Assembly: GCF_001905545.1 (NCBI RefSeq)
Contig: NZ_LIPD01000002.1
Span: 62,001-126,000, forward strand
DNA from: Streptomyces sp. CB02056
GTDB lineage: Bacteria; Actinomycetota; Actinomycetes; Streptomycetales; Streptomycetaceae
DNA length: 64,000 nucleotides
Direction of reading: 5' to 3'
In this document: one piece after another, positions 44,233 to 55,487 of the stretch
Position numbering within the stretch: position 1 is the stretch's first letter
Layout: each line of letters begins with the position of its first letter
Notes under the pieces: model-generated
Databases searched by the model: none
The model's input: the letters and a program-made list of their open reading frames with translations, nothing else
What the model was told of the DNA's origin: nothing
Position numbers and translations under genes: made by a program

Positions 44233-44820
44233 GTGTCCGAGATCCGTATTGCCGCTGAGACCCGTTCCGAGTTCGGCAAGGGTGCCGCCCGTCGCGCCCG
44301 CCGCGCCGGCTTCGTCCCCGGTGTCGTCTACGGCCACGGCCACGCCCCGGTTCACCTGAACCTGCCCGGCCACGACCTGATGATGGCCCTGAAGACCCCG
44401 AACGCCCTGCTGGTCGTCCCGATCGAGGGCAAGGACGAGTACGTCCTGCCGAAGGCCGTCCAGCGCGAGGCCATCAAGCGCACCATCGAGCACGTCGACC
44501 TGCTGCTGGTCAAGCGCGGCGAGAAGGTCACCGTCGAGATCCCGGTCCACACCGAGGGCGAGCTGGCCGCCGGCGGCAACCTGCTGGAGCACGTCCTGAA
44601 CGCGCTCCCGATCGAGGCCGAGGCCACCCACCTGCCCGAGTCGGTCACCGTCTCGGTCGAGGGCCTGGAGGCCGGCGCGGCCATCCACGCCAAGGACATC
44701 GTCCTGCCGGCCGGCGTCACCCTGGCCGTCGACGCCGACGCCGTCGTGCTGCAGGTCATCGGCGCCCAGGCCGCCCCGGCCGAGGACGAGGCCGCCGAGG
44801 CCGAGGGCACCGAGGCCTGA
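44233..44820 (+). CDS. rplY: 50S ribosomal protein L25/general stress protein Ctc
   Basis: A 195-residue two-domain L25 (TL5/Ctc form), binding 5S rRNA through its N-terminal domain. The N-terminus reads EIRIAAETRSEFGKGAARRARRAGFVPGVVYG, typical of Ctc. GTG 44233 follows GAGGAG by 9 nt. The C-terminal 12 residues are an acidic tail. Flanked by hairpins on both sides, it is probably a single-gene unit. TAGACT at 44031 is a candidate -10. Confidence 0.94.
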   Translation: MSEIRIAAETRSEFGKGAARRARRAGFVPGVVYGHGHAPVHLNLPGHDLMMALKTPNALLVVPIEGKDEYVLPKAVQREAIKRTIEHVDLLLVKRGEKVTVEIPVHTEGELAAGGNLLEHVLNALPIEAEATHLPESVTVSVEGLEAGAAIHAKDIVLPAGVTLAVDADAVVLQVIGAQAAPAEDEAAEAEGTEA

Positions 44821-44840
44821 GCCTCGCCCCGTTAGTCGGA

Positions 44841-44882
44841 CCGCTGCCCCGGTCGCTCCCGTCGGAGCGCCCGGGGCAGCGG
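44841..44882 (+). terminator. Large hairpin after rplY
   Basis: CCGCTGCCCCG pairs with CGGGGCAGCGG, and an inner CGCTCC/GGAGCG stem closes on a 4-nt loop. It starts 21 nt after the rplY stop. Confidence 0.7.
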
Positions 44883-44928
44883 CGTGTCCGGGATGATGAC
44901 GACGAGCGCGAAGGAGAGGAAGGACGGC

Positions 44929-45507
44929 ATGGCGGACGAGTACGAGGGCCCGTGGCTGGTGGTCGGGCTGGGCAACCCCGGGGAGCAGTACGCCCGGAAC
45001 CGGCACAACATCGGCTTCATGGTGGTGGACCTGCTGGCGCAGCGGATGGGTGCCAGGTTCAAGGCGCACAAGAGCCGGGCGCAGGTGGCCGAGGGACGGC
45101 TGGCGGGCAGGCGGGTGGTGCTGGCCAAGCCGATGTCCTTCATGAACCTCTCCGGCGGGCCGGTGACGGCGCTGCGCGACTTCTACAAGGCGCCGGCCTC
45201 GGCGCTGGTCGCCGTCCACGACGAGCTGGACATCGACTACGCGACGCTGCGGCTGAAGCTGGGCGGCGGCGACAACGGCCACAACGGGCTGAAGTCGATC
45301 ACCAAGTCGCTGGGCCCGGACTACCACCGGGTGCGCTGCGGGATCGGCCGTCCGCCGGGCCGGATGGAGGTCGCGGACTTCGTGCTGAAGGACTTCTCCG
45401 CGACCGAGCGCAAGGAGCTGGAGTGGTTCGTGGACCGCTCGGCGGACGCGGTGGAGGCGCTGCTGTCCGAGGGGCTGGAGCGGGCCCAGGGGACGTACAA
45501 CTCCTGA
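44929..45507 (+). CDS. pth: Peptidyl-tRNA hydrolase
   Basis: A 192-residue enzyme that frees tRNA from drop-off peptidyl-tRNA. The N-terminal [19 protein letters not shown] contains the catalytic His and Asn, and [13 protein letters not shown] and [12 protein letters not shown] match the substrate-binding loops. ATG 44929 follows AAGGAGAGGAAGG. Its place after rplY is typical for actinobacteria. Confidence 0.95.
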   Translation: MADEYEGPWLVVGLGNPGEQYARNRHNIGFMVVDLLAQRMGARFKAHKSRAQVAEGRLAGRRVVLAKPMSFMNLSGGPVTALRDFYKAPASALVAVHDELDIDYATLRLKLGGGDNGHNGLKSITKSLGPDYHRVRCGIGRPPGRMEVADFVLKDFSATERKELEWFVDRSADAVEALLSEGLERAQGTYNS

Positions 45508-45652
45508 GCCTCCTGACCGTCCGTCAGGACCCTGTGCGGGGTACGCAACGGTCGTACAACGCTTGGCCCGTCAAACCTGAATCGGTGTGAGAAACCTGTG
45601 CGGGATCGGATAGCGTCGGCCTGGTACGCGAACGAGTCCTGGGGAGTTCTCG

Positions 45653-45976
45653 ATGCGGGAATTGCGTCCGGACCGCCGAGTGCGGTGGAGCCGGGGGGTC
45701 GAGCTGAGGCGGCTCGGCCGGCGGGTCGGTACGGCCGGTGCGCTGGGGGTGGCCGGCGTCCTGCTGTCGGGCGGTGCGGTGGCGCACGCGGAGCCGGTCG
45801 CCGAGTCGGACCCGGCGGTCTCCCCGGAGCCGGCGGCGGCGCAGTTCGGCCCGGTGCTCGGTGACTCGATGGGCCCCGACGCGGGGCTGCTGGCGGTCGG
45901 CGGCGGCCTGGTGGTGGCGGCCGGCGGCGCGGCGCTGTGGCTGAAGCGCAAGCGCGCGGGCGAGACCGCGGAGTAG
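45653..45976 (+). CDS. Small exported membrane-anchored protein
   Basis: A 107-residue protein with an Arg-rich N-terminus, a hydrophobic signal (about residues 26-42) with cleavage near AHA, a Pro/Ser-rich middle and a C-terminal transmembrane helix (about residues 79-95) followed by a KRKR stop. There is no LPxTG motif, so sortase attachment is not supported. TAGCGT at 45610-45615 is a candidate -10, and GGGAG lies close to ATG 45653. Unknown function. Confidence 0.65.
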   Translation: MRELRPDRRVRWSRGVELRRLGRRVGTAGALGVAGVLLSGGAVAHAEPVAESDPAVSPEPAAAQFGPVLGDSMGPDAGLLAVGGGLVVAAGGAALWLKRKRAGETAE

Positions 45977-45984
45977 GAACCTCA

Positions 45985-46028
45985 CGGCCGAGGGCCGGTG
46001 TCCCCGACGGGACACCGGCCCTCGGCCG
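45985..46028. terminator. Perfect 20-bp stem between convergent genes
   Basis: 45985-46004 and 46009-46028 pair perfectly around a CGAC loop. It serves the exported-protein gene and the converging ppc gene. Confidence 0.8.
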
Positions 46029-46043
46029 TTCTCGGGCCGGCCG

Positions 46044-48848
<2,805 letters not shown>

Positions 48849-49094
48849 GGCTGTCTCCCTGTGGTGGTGGGGTTCGGCAACGGCTCATCGTCACAGGTCC
48901 ACACGCGTGTGGCGGGTGTGACGCGTGCGGACCGCGCTGTCCGACGCGACCAGCATAGGTGTCGGGGAGGGTGCTGTCCGCGACGTGGCCGGATGGCGGA
49001 CAGGGCTGCCGAAAACCACCTGTGGTCTGGACCACTTGACGGCCTAGGGGGGTGTACGGGGAGATCCCGGTGGGGAGGGGAGGGGGTTGCCGCT

Positions 49095-49100
49095 TACGCT
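49095..49100 (+). promoter_or_regulatory. -10 box before the histidine kinase
   Basis: TACGCT ends 7 nt before ATG 49108, indicating a leaderless transcript. A partial palindrome GTGGTCTGGACCAC lies upstream near 49022. Confidence 0.35.
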
Positions 49101-49107
49101 GTGGGGC

Positions 49108-50376
49108 ATGAGCAACTCGCCTGGGGAGCGCGTGCCGGTCCGGTCGTTCTTGTGGTGGAAGCGGCCGCGCAGCGCTTTCCTGGACATCGGGCTGGCGTTG
49201 CTCGCCGCGGTCGAGTGCGCGGCCAGCACGATCGCCTTCCTCTCCGCCCGGATCCACGTCAGCACCGCGGGAGCGGTCGGGATAGCCGTGCTCGGCACGC
49301 TGGCCGGCGGCTCCCTGGTGGTGCGCCGGCGCTGGCCGGCCGTCCCGGTGCTGGTGACGCTGCTGGTGATGCCGGGAATGCTGGGCGTGGTGCTGCTGGT
49401 GGTGGCGCTGTACACGCTGGCGTCGACCTGGGAGTGGCCCTCGCGGCGCCGCCGGGTGGTCGCGCTGTCCGCGCTGGCCTTCGCCGAGGCGGCCGCCGTG
49501 ATGGCGGTGTCGCTGATGACGCCCGGGGACGGGCCGGTGGACCCGCCGCCGCTGTGGGGTCAGATCCTGCTGTCGCTGCTGGTGGCGGTCGGGCTGACGG
49601 TCGCCCCGGTGCTGACCGGACTGTACGTCGGCGCGCGGCGGCGGCTGATCGAGTCGCTCAAGGACCGCGCGCACGGCCTGGAGACCGAACTGGACCTGCT
49701 GGCCGAGCAGGCGCAGGAGCGCGCCCGCCGGGCCCGGCTGGAGGAGCGCACCCGGATCGCCCGGGAGATGCACGACGTGGTGGCGCACCGGGTGTCGCTG
49801 ATGGTGGTGCACGCCGGGGCGCTGGAGCGGATCGTCGGCAAGGACCCGGAGAAGGCGGCGCAGAGCGCCAAGCTGATGGGCGAGGTCGGCCGGCAGGCGC
49901 TGAACGAACTGCGCGAGATCCTCGGGGTGCTGCGGATGGACGACGAGCGGCAGCCGGAGCCGGACTCGCTGGCCGGGCTGCCGCGGCTGGTGGACCAGTC
50001 CCGGGTGGCCGGGATGGCGGTGACCCTGACGGTCAGCGGCAGCCGGCAGGAGTTCACCGGCGAGGCCGAGCAGACCGCCTACCGGGTCGTCCAGGAGGGC
50101 CTGACCAACGCGCACAAGCACGCGGGCGGCGCCCAGGTGTCCGTCCTGCTCTCGTACGCGCCGAACGGGGTGCGGGTGGCCGTGGTGAACGCCTGCCCGG
50201 GCGGGGAGCGGGGCGCGGCGAAGCTGCCCAGCGGGGGCAACGGGCTGGTCGGGATGCGGGAACGGGTGATCGCGCTGGGCGGCACGTTCTCCTCCGGGCC
50301 GGAGGCGGACGGCGGGTTCCGGATCGAGGCGGTGCTGCCGTCCCGGCTGGCGGTGCGGGCCGAGCGGCTGCGCTGA
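49108..50376 (+). CDS. NarL/DesK-type sensor histidine kinase, orphan
   Basis: A 422-residue kinase with four or five N-terminal transmembrane helices (about residues 20-185), a dimerisation domain with the phospho-accepting His in REMHDVVAHRVS, and an HATPase domain ending in GNGLVGMRERV. The DesK/NarL subclass is clear. No response regulator is adjacent; the two LuxR regulators elsewhere in this window lie more than 11 kb away and one lacks the acceptor Asp. The partner is unknown. Confidence 0.87.
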   Translation: MSNSPGERVPVRSFLWWKRPRSAFLDIGLALLAAVECAASTIAFLSARIHVSTAGAVGIAVLGTLAGGSLVVRRRWPAVPVLVTLLVMPGMLGVVLLVVALYTLASTWEWPSRRRRVVALSALAFAEAAAVMAVSLMTPGDGPVDPPPLWGQILLSLLVAVGLTVAPVLTGLYVGARRRLIESLKDRAHGLETELDLLAEQAQERARRARLEERTRIAREMHDVVAHRVSLMVVHAGALERIVGKDPEKAAQSAKLMGEVGRQALNELREILGVLRMDDERQPEPDSLAGLPRLVDQSRVAGMAVTLTVSGSRQEFTGEAEQTAYRVVQEGLTNAHKHAGGAQVSVLLSYAPNGVRVAVVNACPGGERGAAKLPSGGNGLVGMRERVIALGGTFSSGPEADGGFRIEAVLPSRLAVRAERLR

Positions 50377-50443
50377 GCCGGGCCCGGCGCTCCGGCGCTC
50401 CCGGTGCTCCTCCTCCGTACGCCTCGGTGCCCGTCAGTACTCG

Positions 50444-50983
50444 TCAGTACTCGTCCGGGGTCCGCAGCCGCTCCGGGGCCGTGCCCAGGACCAGGGCGGA
50501 GACCGCCTGGTCGATGCCGTGCCCGAGGAACCACTCGCCGGTGTGGTCCAGGCTGTAGACCCGGCCCTCCTCGTCGACGGCCAGCAGCGCCTGCCCGTAC
50601 GCCTCCTCGCCGAGCGGGGCCAGCCGGGTGCCCAGTGCCCGGCCGAGGTCGAGCAGGGTGCGCGGCTGGTGCAGGCCGCACAGCGGGTCGATCAGGAACG
50701 GCGTGCGGGCCAACTGGCGGCCCGGGCCGGACAGGTCGAAGGCGAGGCCGCCGAACTCGGCCCAGGCCTCCACCGCCGCCGGGAACACCGCGTGCGTCAC
50801 ACCGGTGGGCGCGCCGTACCCGACCAGGGCGTCGGCCCACTCCTCGGCCTGCCGGATCTGCCAGCGGCCGGGGTGCCAGCCGGCCGCCTTGAGCTCGGCG
50901 GCGACGTCGGCGGGGAAGCGCGGGCGGGTCCGGGCGCCGGCGGGGGAGAGGGTGGCCGGTGCGGGCGGGATGGGCGGGTTCAG
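50444..50983 (-). CDS. SUKH-3 domain immunity-like protein, start uncertain
   Basis: The frame upstream of 50444 encodes a SUKH-3-type sequence: RFPADVAAELKAAGWHPGRW, QAEEWADAL, HAVFPAAVEAWAEFGGLAF, FLIDP, LGEEAYGQALLAVDEEG. SUKH proteins are immunity or regulatory partners of nucleic-acid-targeting toxins. No ATG, GTG or TTG lies in frame between the GTG at 50800 (which would remove the conserved N-terminal motif) and the stop of the preceding gene. CTG at 50983 has GGAG 6 nt upstream and would give 179 residues. It lies directly downstream of a YwqJ-type deaminase, its likely partner. Confidence 0.75.
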   Translation of the reverse strand: MNPPIPPAPATLSPAGARTRPRFPADVAAELKAAGWHPGRWQIRQAEEWADALVGYGAPTGVTHAVFPAAVEAWAEFGGLAFDLSGPGRQLARTPFLIDPLCGLHQPRTLLDLGRALGTRLAPLGEEAYGQALLAVDEEGRVYSLDHTGEWFLGHGIDQAVSALVLGTAPERLRTPDEY

Positions 50984-51047
50984 GGCGGGCTCCAGGGCTG
51001 GGGGACGGGGGACGTGCCGGCGGCTCGGCCGGCCGGTGCGCGGGCGG

Positions 51048-51509
51048 TCAGTGCGCGGGCGGGCCGACGGCGACGCTGCGCACGGTGAAGTGCTCCAGCA
51101 TCGGAGCGCAGGAGCGGCAGGGCGGGGCGTGGCTGCCGTGCGCCGGATCCCCCTCCTCGCGGATGCGGACGGTCGTCATCCGGGAGCCCTTGAGCGCCTT
51201 GCGGGCCTCGTGCAGCGTCATCGGCTTGCGGGCGGCGCGCTTGGAGCGCCGGCCGTCGACCGCGGCCAGGTGCTGGGAGAGCAGGACGGCCTCCGGGCAG
51301 CGGCCGGTGAACCGCTCGCGGGCCTCCGTCGGCAGGGCGTCCAGGAAATCGGCGACCAGGTGGTGCAGCACCGGGCGGCGCGGGTCCTTGTCGCCCGCCA
51401 GGGTGTGCACCTCGCCGCCCTTGAGCGACAGCGCGGCGGCGACGGCGGGCAGCAGGCTGTCGCGGTGGTGGCGCAGCACGGGCGGGCCCGCCGGCTCACC
51501 GGTGGTCAT
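51048..51509 (-). CDS. YwqJ-like nucleotide/nucleic-acid deaminase
   Basis: A 153-residue zinc deaminase fold protein. The catalytic motif is CPE in GRCPEAVLLSQ and the zinc-binding PCxxC is PPCRSC in the C-terminal third, the signature of the YwqJ family of polymorphic-toxin deaminases. Residues around the catalytic site look complete. ATG 51509 follows GGAGGAGG. No export signal is visible, so this copy probably acts inside the cell. The SUKH-3 gene follows it on the same strand, giving an enzyme-immunity gene pair. Confidence 0.75.
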   Translation of the reverse strand: MTTGEPAGPPVLRHHRDSLLPAVAAALSLKGGEVHTLAGDKDPRRPVLHHLVADFLDALPTEARERFTGRCPEAVLLSQHLAAVDGRRSKRAARKPMTLHEARKALKGSRMTTVRIREEGDPAHGSHAPPCRSCAPMLEHFTVRSVAVGPPAH

Positions 51510-51896
51510 CCGTCGTCCTCCTCCTGGTAACCCGGTGTCGGCCGGAGTGACCGGGCCCGTCCGGGGCAAGCCTGTTCAGGGGCAAGCCTGTCAAACGGCA
51601 CTGACAACCGCGCAACCGGGGTGCGGCGGCGGCCGGTGGCGCCACGGACCGGCCCGGCGGTCACCCGATGCTGGCCGAACGCGCACGCGTCCGTCACGAC
51701 TTGTCCGCCGATTTACCGAAACGGCCCCGGAGGCCGGTACGCGGCCGGTACCGTTCCGGCAGCGAGCCGAAGGGGGACGCGGCCGACCGCGCGGAGCAAC
51801 CGCCGGGCGGGCCCGACTCCCGTGCCCGCGCCGGACGTTGAGGCCACCGGGGAGGGCCTGCCGCCCACCCCGGCGCTGAGCGAAGGGGCCCGTGCG
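51510..51896. other. 387-nt divergent intergenic region
   Basis: No gene supported. It holds the promoters of the deaminase/SUKH-3 pair (leftward) and the MocA/DegT pair (rightward), a 13-bp direct repeat at 51563-51591, and a GC-rich leader before 51897 that lacks a strong ribosome site. Confidence 0.5.
51563..51591. repeat. Short direct repeat in an intergenic region
   Basis: GGGGCAAGCCTGT occurs at 51563-51575 and 51579-51591, in the promoter region of the deaminase. Confidence 0.6.
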
Positions 51897-53057
51897 ATGA
51901 CGTCGGAACCGCAGGACGACCACTGGCAGGCCGCCAACCAGGCACCCGGCGGCCACGTACCCGCACCGGACGAGCCGCCCCGGCCGGTGCCCGAGCGCCC
52001 CGTCGGGCTGGCCGTGGTCGGGGCCGGCTACTGGGGCCCGAAGCTGGTCCGCAACGCGCAGCAGACCCGGGCGCTGCGGCTGCACTGGCTGTGCGACCTG
52101 GACGAGGCCAAGGCCCGCGCGGTGCTGGGGGAGTACAGCACCGTCGGGGCGACCGCCAGCTACCGGCGGGTGCTGGCGGACGAACGGGTCGGCGCGGTCG
52201 CGGTGGCCACACCGGCGGGCGCCCACTACGCGCTGGTGCGGGCGGCGCTGGAGGCCGGCAAGCACGTCCTGGTGGAGAAGCCGATCACCACCTCCGCCGC
52301 CGAGGCCGAGGAGCTGGTCGACCTGGCCGAGCGGCGCGGGCTGGTGCTGATGTGCGACCACACCTTCTGCTACACCCCGGCGGTGCGGCGGATCCGCGAG
52401 CTGGTCCACGGCGGGGAGATCGGGGACGTCCAGTTCTTCGACTCGGTGCGGATCAACCTCGGCCTGGTGCAGCCGGACGTCGACGTGCTGTGGGACCTCG
52501 CCCCGCACGACCTGTCGATCCTGGACTTCGTGCTGCCGCCCGGGGTCGAACCGGTCGGGGTGTCCGCCCAGGGCGCCGACCCGATCGGGGCCGGCCGCGC
52601 CTGCGTCGCGTACCTGACGGTCCGGCTCAGCAACGGCGCGCTCGCGCACTGCCACGTCAACTGGCTCTCCCCGACCAAGGTCCGCACCACCCTGATCGGC
52701 GGCTCGCGGCGCACCCTGGTCTGGGACGACCTCAACCCGCAGGCCCGGCTGGCGGTGCACGACCGGGGCGTCGACCTCACCCCGCCCGACCAGCTCACCG
52801 ACGAGATCCGGCACCGGGCGCTGATCTCCTACCGGGTCGGCGAGATGGTCGCGCCGGCGCTGGTCGAGCAGGAGGCGCTGCGCAACGTGATGGCCGAGTT
52901 CGCCGCCGCCATCACCGAGGGCCGGGCCCCGCTCACCGACGGCCGGGCCGGGGTGCGGGTGCTGCAGCTGCTGGAGGCGGCCTCGCTCAGCCTCGAACTC
53001 GGCGGGGTCACCGTGCCGGTGGGCGCGGCGGTCCGGGCCGGGGCGGAGGCGCGGTGA
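51897..53057 (+). CDS. Gfo/Idh/MocA-type sugar dehydrogenase (nucleotide-sugar type)
   Basis: A 386-residue Rossmann-fold oxidoreductase. The NAD-binding loop VVGAGYWGPKLVRN starts near residue 42, and the catalytic EKP motif is in HVLVEKPITTSA. Residues 1-35 are an acidic/Pro-rich extension. Homologues of the WlbA/WbpB class oxidise UDP-sugars at C3. The adjacent DegT aminotransferase fits the next step (amination of the 3-keto sugar). GTGA overlap between the two shows coupling. The role could be in a wall glycan or a natural product sugar. Confidence 0.83.
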   Translation: MTSEPQDDHWQAANQAPGGHVPAPDEPPRPVPERPVGLAVVGAGYWGPKLVRNAQQTRALRLHWLCDLDEAKARAVLGEYSTVGATASYRRVLADERVGAVAVATPAGAHYALVRAALEAGKHVLVEKPITTSAAEAEELVDLAERRGLVLMCDHTFCYTPAVRRIRELVHGGEIGDVQFFDSVRINLGLVQPDVDVLWDLAPHDLSILDFVLPPGVEPVGVSAQGADPIGAGRACVAYLTVRLSNGALAHCHVNWLSPTKVRTTLIGGSRRTLVWDDLNPQARLAVHDRGVDLTPPDQLTDEIRHRALISYRVGEMVAPALVEQEALRNVMAEFAAAITEGRAPLTDGRAGVRVLQLLEAASLSLELGGVTVPVGAAVRAGAEAR

Positions 53058-54244
53058 GCGGGGTGGTGCACGGTTCGGGGAGCGGTGCGGCGGGGGCGGG
53101 GGTGGGCGTTCCGGCCCAGGGCGGCGGTGCGGCGGGGGAGGGCGTTCCGCTGGTCGATCTGGCGGCGGCGCACGCCGAGGTGGCGCAGGAGGTGCGGGCC
53201 GGCTTCGACCGGGTGCTCGCCTCCGGAGCCTTCGTCAAGGGCCCCGAAGTGGCCGCCTTCGAGCGGGAGTACGCGGCCTTCGTCGGCGTCCGGCACTGCG
53301 TGGGCGCCGCCAACGGCACCGACGCGCTCGAACTGGCCCTGCGCGCCCTGGACCTGCCGCCCGGCGGCGGGGTGGTGCTGCCCGCCAACACCTTCGTCGC
53401 CACCGCCGAGGCGGTGCTGCGGGCCGGGCTGCGCCCGGTGCTCGTCGACGCCGACCCGGAGTACCTGCTGATGGACCCGGAACGGGCCGCCGCCGCGCTG
53501 CCCGGCGCGGTCGCGCTGCTGCCCGTCCACCTCTTCGGCCAACTCGCCCCGATGGGCCCGCTGCTGGCGGCGGCCGACGGCCGTCCGGTGGTGGAGGACG
53601 CGGCGCAGTCCCAGGGCGCCCGGCAGCACGGGCGCACCTGGTACGGGCGGATCGCGGCCACCAGCTTCTACCCGGGCAAGAACCTCGGCGCCTACGGCGA
53701 CGCCGGGGCGGTGCTCACCGACGACGACGCCCTGGCCGACGCCGTCCGGCTGACCGGCGACCACGGCGCCCGCGACCGGTACCGGCACGAACGGTTCGGC
53801 TGCAACTCCCGGCTGGACGCGCTGCAGGCCGTCGTGCTGCGCGCCAAACTGCGCCGGCTGCCCGCCTGGAACGCCGCCCGCCGGACCGCCGCCGCCCGCT
53901 ACGACGCGCTGCTGGGCGGGCTGGACGGACTCGCCCTGCCCCGTACCGCGCCCGGCAACGAGCACGTCCGGCACCTGTACCCGGTGCGGATCGGCCCCGG
54001 CCGGGACCGCGACACGGTGCTGGCCGCGCTGCACGCCGCCGGGATCGGCGCCGGGGTGCACTACCCGGTGCCGGTCCACCTGCAACCCGCGTTCCGTCAC
54101 CTCGGCCACCGCGAGGGGACGTTCCCGGTCGCCGAGCGGGCCGCCCGCGAACTGCTCAGCCTGCCGCTGCACCCGCACCTCACCGAGGCCCGGCAGCTGC
54201 GGGTGGCCGAGGCGCTGGCGCGGGCGCTGGGCGGGCGGCTGTGA
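53054..54244 (+). CDS. DegT/DnrJ/EryC1/StrS aminotransferase
   Basis: A 396-residue PLP-dependent sugar aminotransferase. The internal-aldimine Lys is in FYPGKNLGAYGDAG, and the substrate-binding HYPVPVHLQPAF motif near residue 333 is typical of the WecE/WbpE group. Residues 1-30 are Gly/Ala-rich low complexity. It is coupled to the MocA dehydrogenase (GTGA), forming a 3-amino-sugar nucleotide module. No glycosyltransferase is in the vicinity, so the product is not known. Confidence 0.88.
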   Translation: MSGVVHGSGSGAAGAGVGVPAQGGGAAGEGVPLVDLAAAHAEVAQEVRAGFDRVLASGAFVKGPEVAAFEREYAAFVGVRHCVGAANGTDALELALRALDLPPGGGVVLPANTFVATAEAVLRAGLRPVLVDADPEYLLMDPERAAAALPGAVALLPVHLFGQLAPMGPLLAAADGRPVVEDAAQSQGARQHGRTWYGRIAATSFYPGKNLGAYGDAGAVLTDDDALADAVRLTGDHGARDRYRHERFGCNSRLDALQAVVLRAKLRRLPAWNAARRTAAARYDALLGGLDGLALPRTAPGNEHVRHLYPVRIGPGRDRDTVLAALHAAGIGAGVHYPVPVHLQPAFRHLGHREGTFPVAERAARELLSLPLHPHLTEARQLRVAEALARALGGRL

Positions 54245-54382
54245 CGGCGGGGGCACTGCCCGCGCTCCGGGCTCTCCGGGGCAGGGGCCCGTCGTCCGCC
54301 TGGCTGACCGGGGGTTGAGGGCAGGCCCTAGGCTGGTGCCCAGCAAGCACCGTATTTTGCAGCAGCCAGTGGGGGCTCCCAG

Positions 54383-55384
54383 ATGACGACAGGTCGGCCC
54401 GGCGTCGCCGCCGCACCGAACGCGGCGTACGCAGGTCAGGTGGTGCAGTTCCCGGACCCGGTCCGCGCGGAGCGGCACCCCGCCGGGGTCAGGGTGGACG
54501 AGTACGGCTTCCCGGACTTCGGTCCGTACGCCGCCGCCGCGGCCGAGGTGGCCGACCCGCCGGCGGGCTTCGGCGTGGACGAACTGCGGCTGACCGACTA
54601 CGTCTCGGCCAACGCCGCGCTCTACACCCAGGGCCACCCGCTCTGGGCCGACCTCCCGACCGCCGTCGCCACCCCGCCCGGCTGGACCTGGCACCACGCG
54701 GTCGGCCGGGCCGCCCCCGGCTGGCGGCGGATGGAGCTCGTCCCGGTCGAGGTCAAGGCGCTGCTGCGGCACCACGGCGGCCTGGCCACCTCCGCCGCCG
54801 ACCACACCCGCCGCGGCACCCGCCCGCTGCAGGAGCGCCGGCCGGTGCACTTCTCGCTGGCCGGGGACGGCGGCGACCCGATCGGCGTCCCCGAGGACCT
54901 GGTGCAGCGCGCCGAGGAGCGCCTCGGCTACCGGCTGCCCGACGCCTACCGCACCTTCCTCAAGCTGGGCGGCGGCCGCGCCCCGGTCGGCGTGGCGCTG
55001 GACACCGAGCTCGGACTGCTGCTCGACCAGCCGTTCCTGACGCTCACCGAGGAGTACGGCACCGACGACGTCGTGTACGCCAACAAGTGCCTGCGCGACC
55101 ACCTCACCAAGGACTACCTGGGCATCGCCTACGCGCAGGGCGGCCTGGTCGCGCTCAAGGTGCGCGGCGAGCGGACCGGCTCGGTCTGGTTCCACCTGTA
55201 CGACGACGCCCGCGACGCCGGCGGCCCGGAGGCGCCGGAGGACCGCTGCGCCCGGCTGCTGCTGCCCTGCGGCGAGGACTTCGACGCCTTCCTGCTCCGG
55301 CTGGCCGGCAGCCCGCCGGAGCTGGAGACGGTCGCGGAGCTGATGGTGGACGGCGGGTTCGCCCGGGCCGTCCCGGTCGGCTGA
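54383..55384 (+). CDS. WHH nuclease-like domain fused to SUKH-1 (SMI1/KNR4) domain
   Basis: A 333-residue protein. Residues about 95-150 resemble the WHH HNH-type nuclease motif: TWHH at residues 102-105, MELVP near 119, HHGG near 130 and DH near 140. Residues about 175-320 resemble the SUKH-1 domain (ERLGYRLPDAYRTFLKLGGG, YGTDDVVYAN, EDFDAFLLRL). SUKH domains neutralise nuclease toxins of the polymorphic type. The two are therefore carried on the same chain here. Residues 1-95 are a soluble N-terminus with no recognised domain and no signal peptide. TAGGCT at 54328-54333 is a candidate -10. Confidence 0.65.
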   Translation: MTTGRPGVAAAPNAAYAGQVVQFPDPVRAERHPAGVRVDEYGFPDFGPYAAAAAEVADPPAGFGVDELRLTDYVSANAALYTQGHPLWADLPTAVATPPGWTWHHAVGRAAPGWRRMELVPVEVKALLRHHGGLATSAADHTRRGTRPLQERRPVHFSLAGDGGDPIGVPEDLVQRAEERLGYRLPDAYRTFLKLGGGRAPVGVALDTELGLLLDQPFLTLTEEYGTDDVVYANKCLRDHLTKDYLGIAYAQGGLVALKVRGERTGSVWFHLYDDARDAGGPEAPEDRCARLLLPCGEDFDAFLLRLAGSPPELETVAELMVDGGFARAVPVG

Positions 55385-55487
55385 GGCGCGTGGGCGCGGT
55401 GTTCGTGGTGCTCGCGGTGGTGTCGGTGGCCGAGGTGGTCGCGGTGGAACGGGGGACGAAGAGGATGCGGACAGGGGTGAACCGGGC

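Noticed and set aside
44058..44258. Small frame upstream of rplY
   Set aside because: Overlaps the rplY start with no ribosome site or similarity; read as leader.
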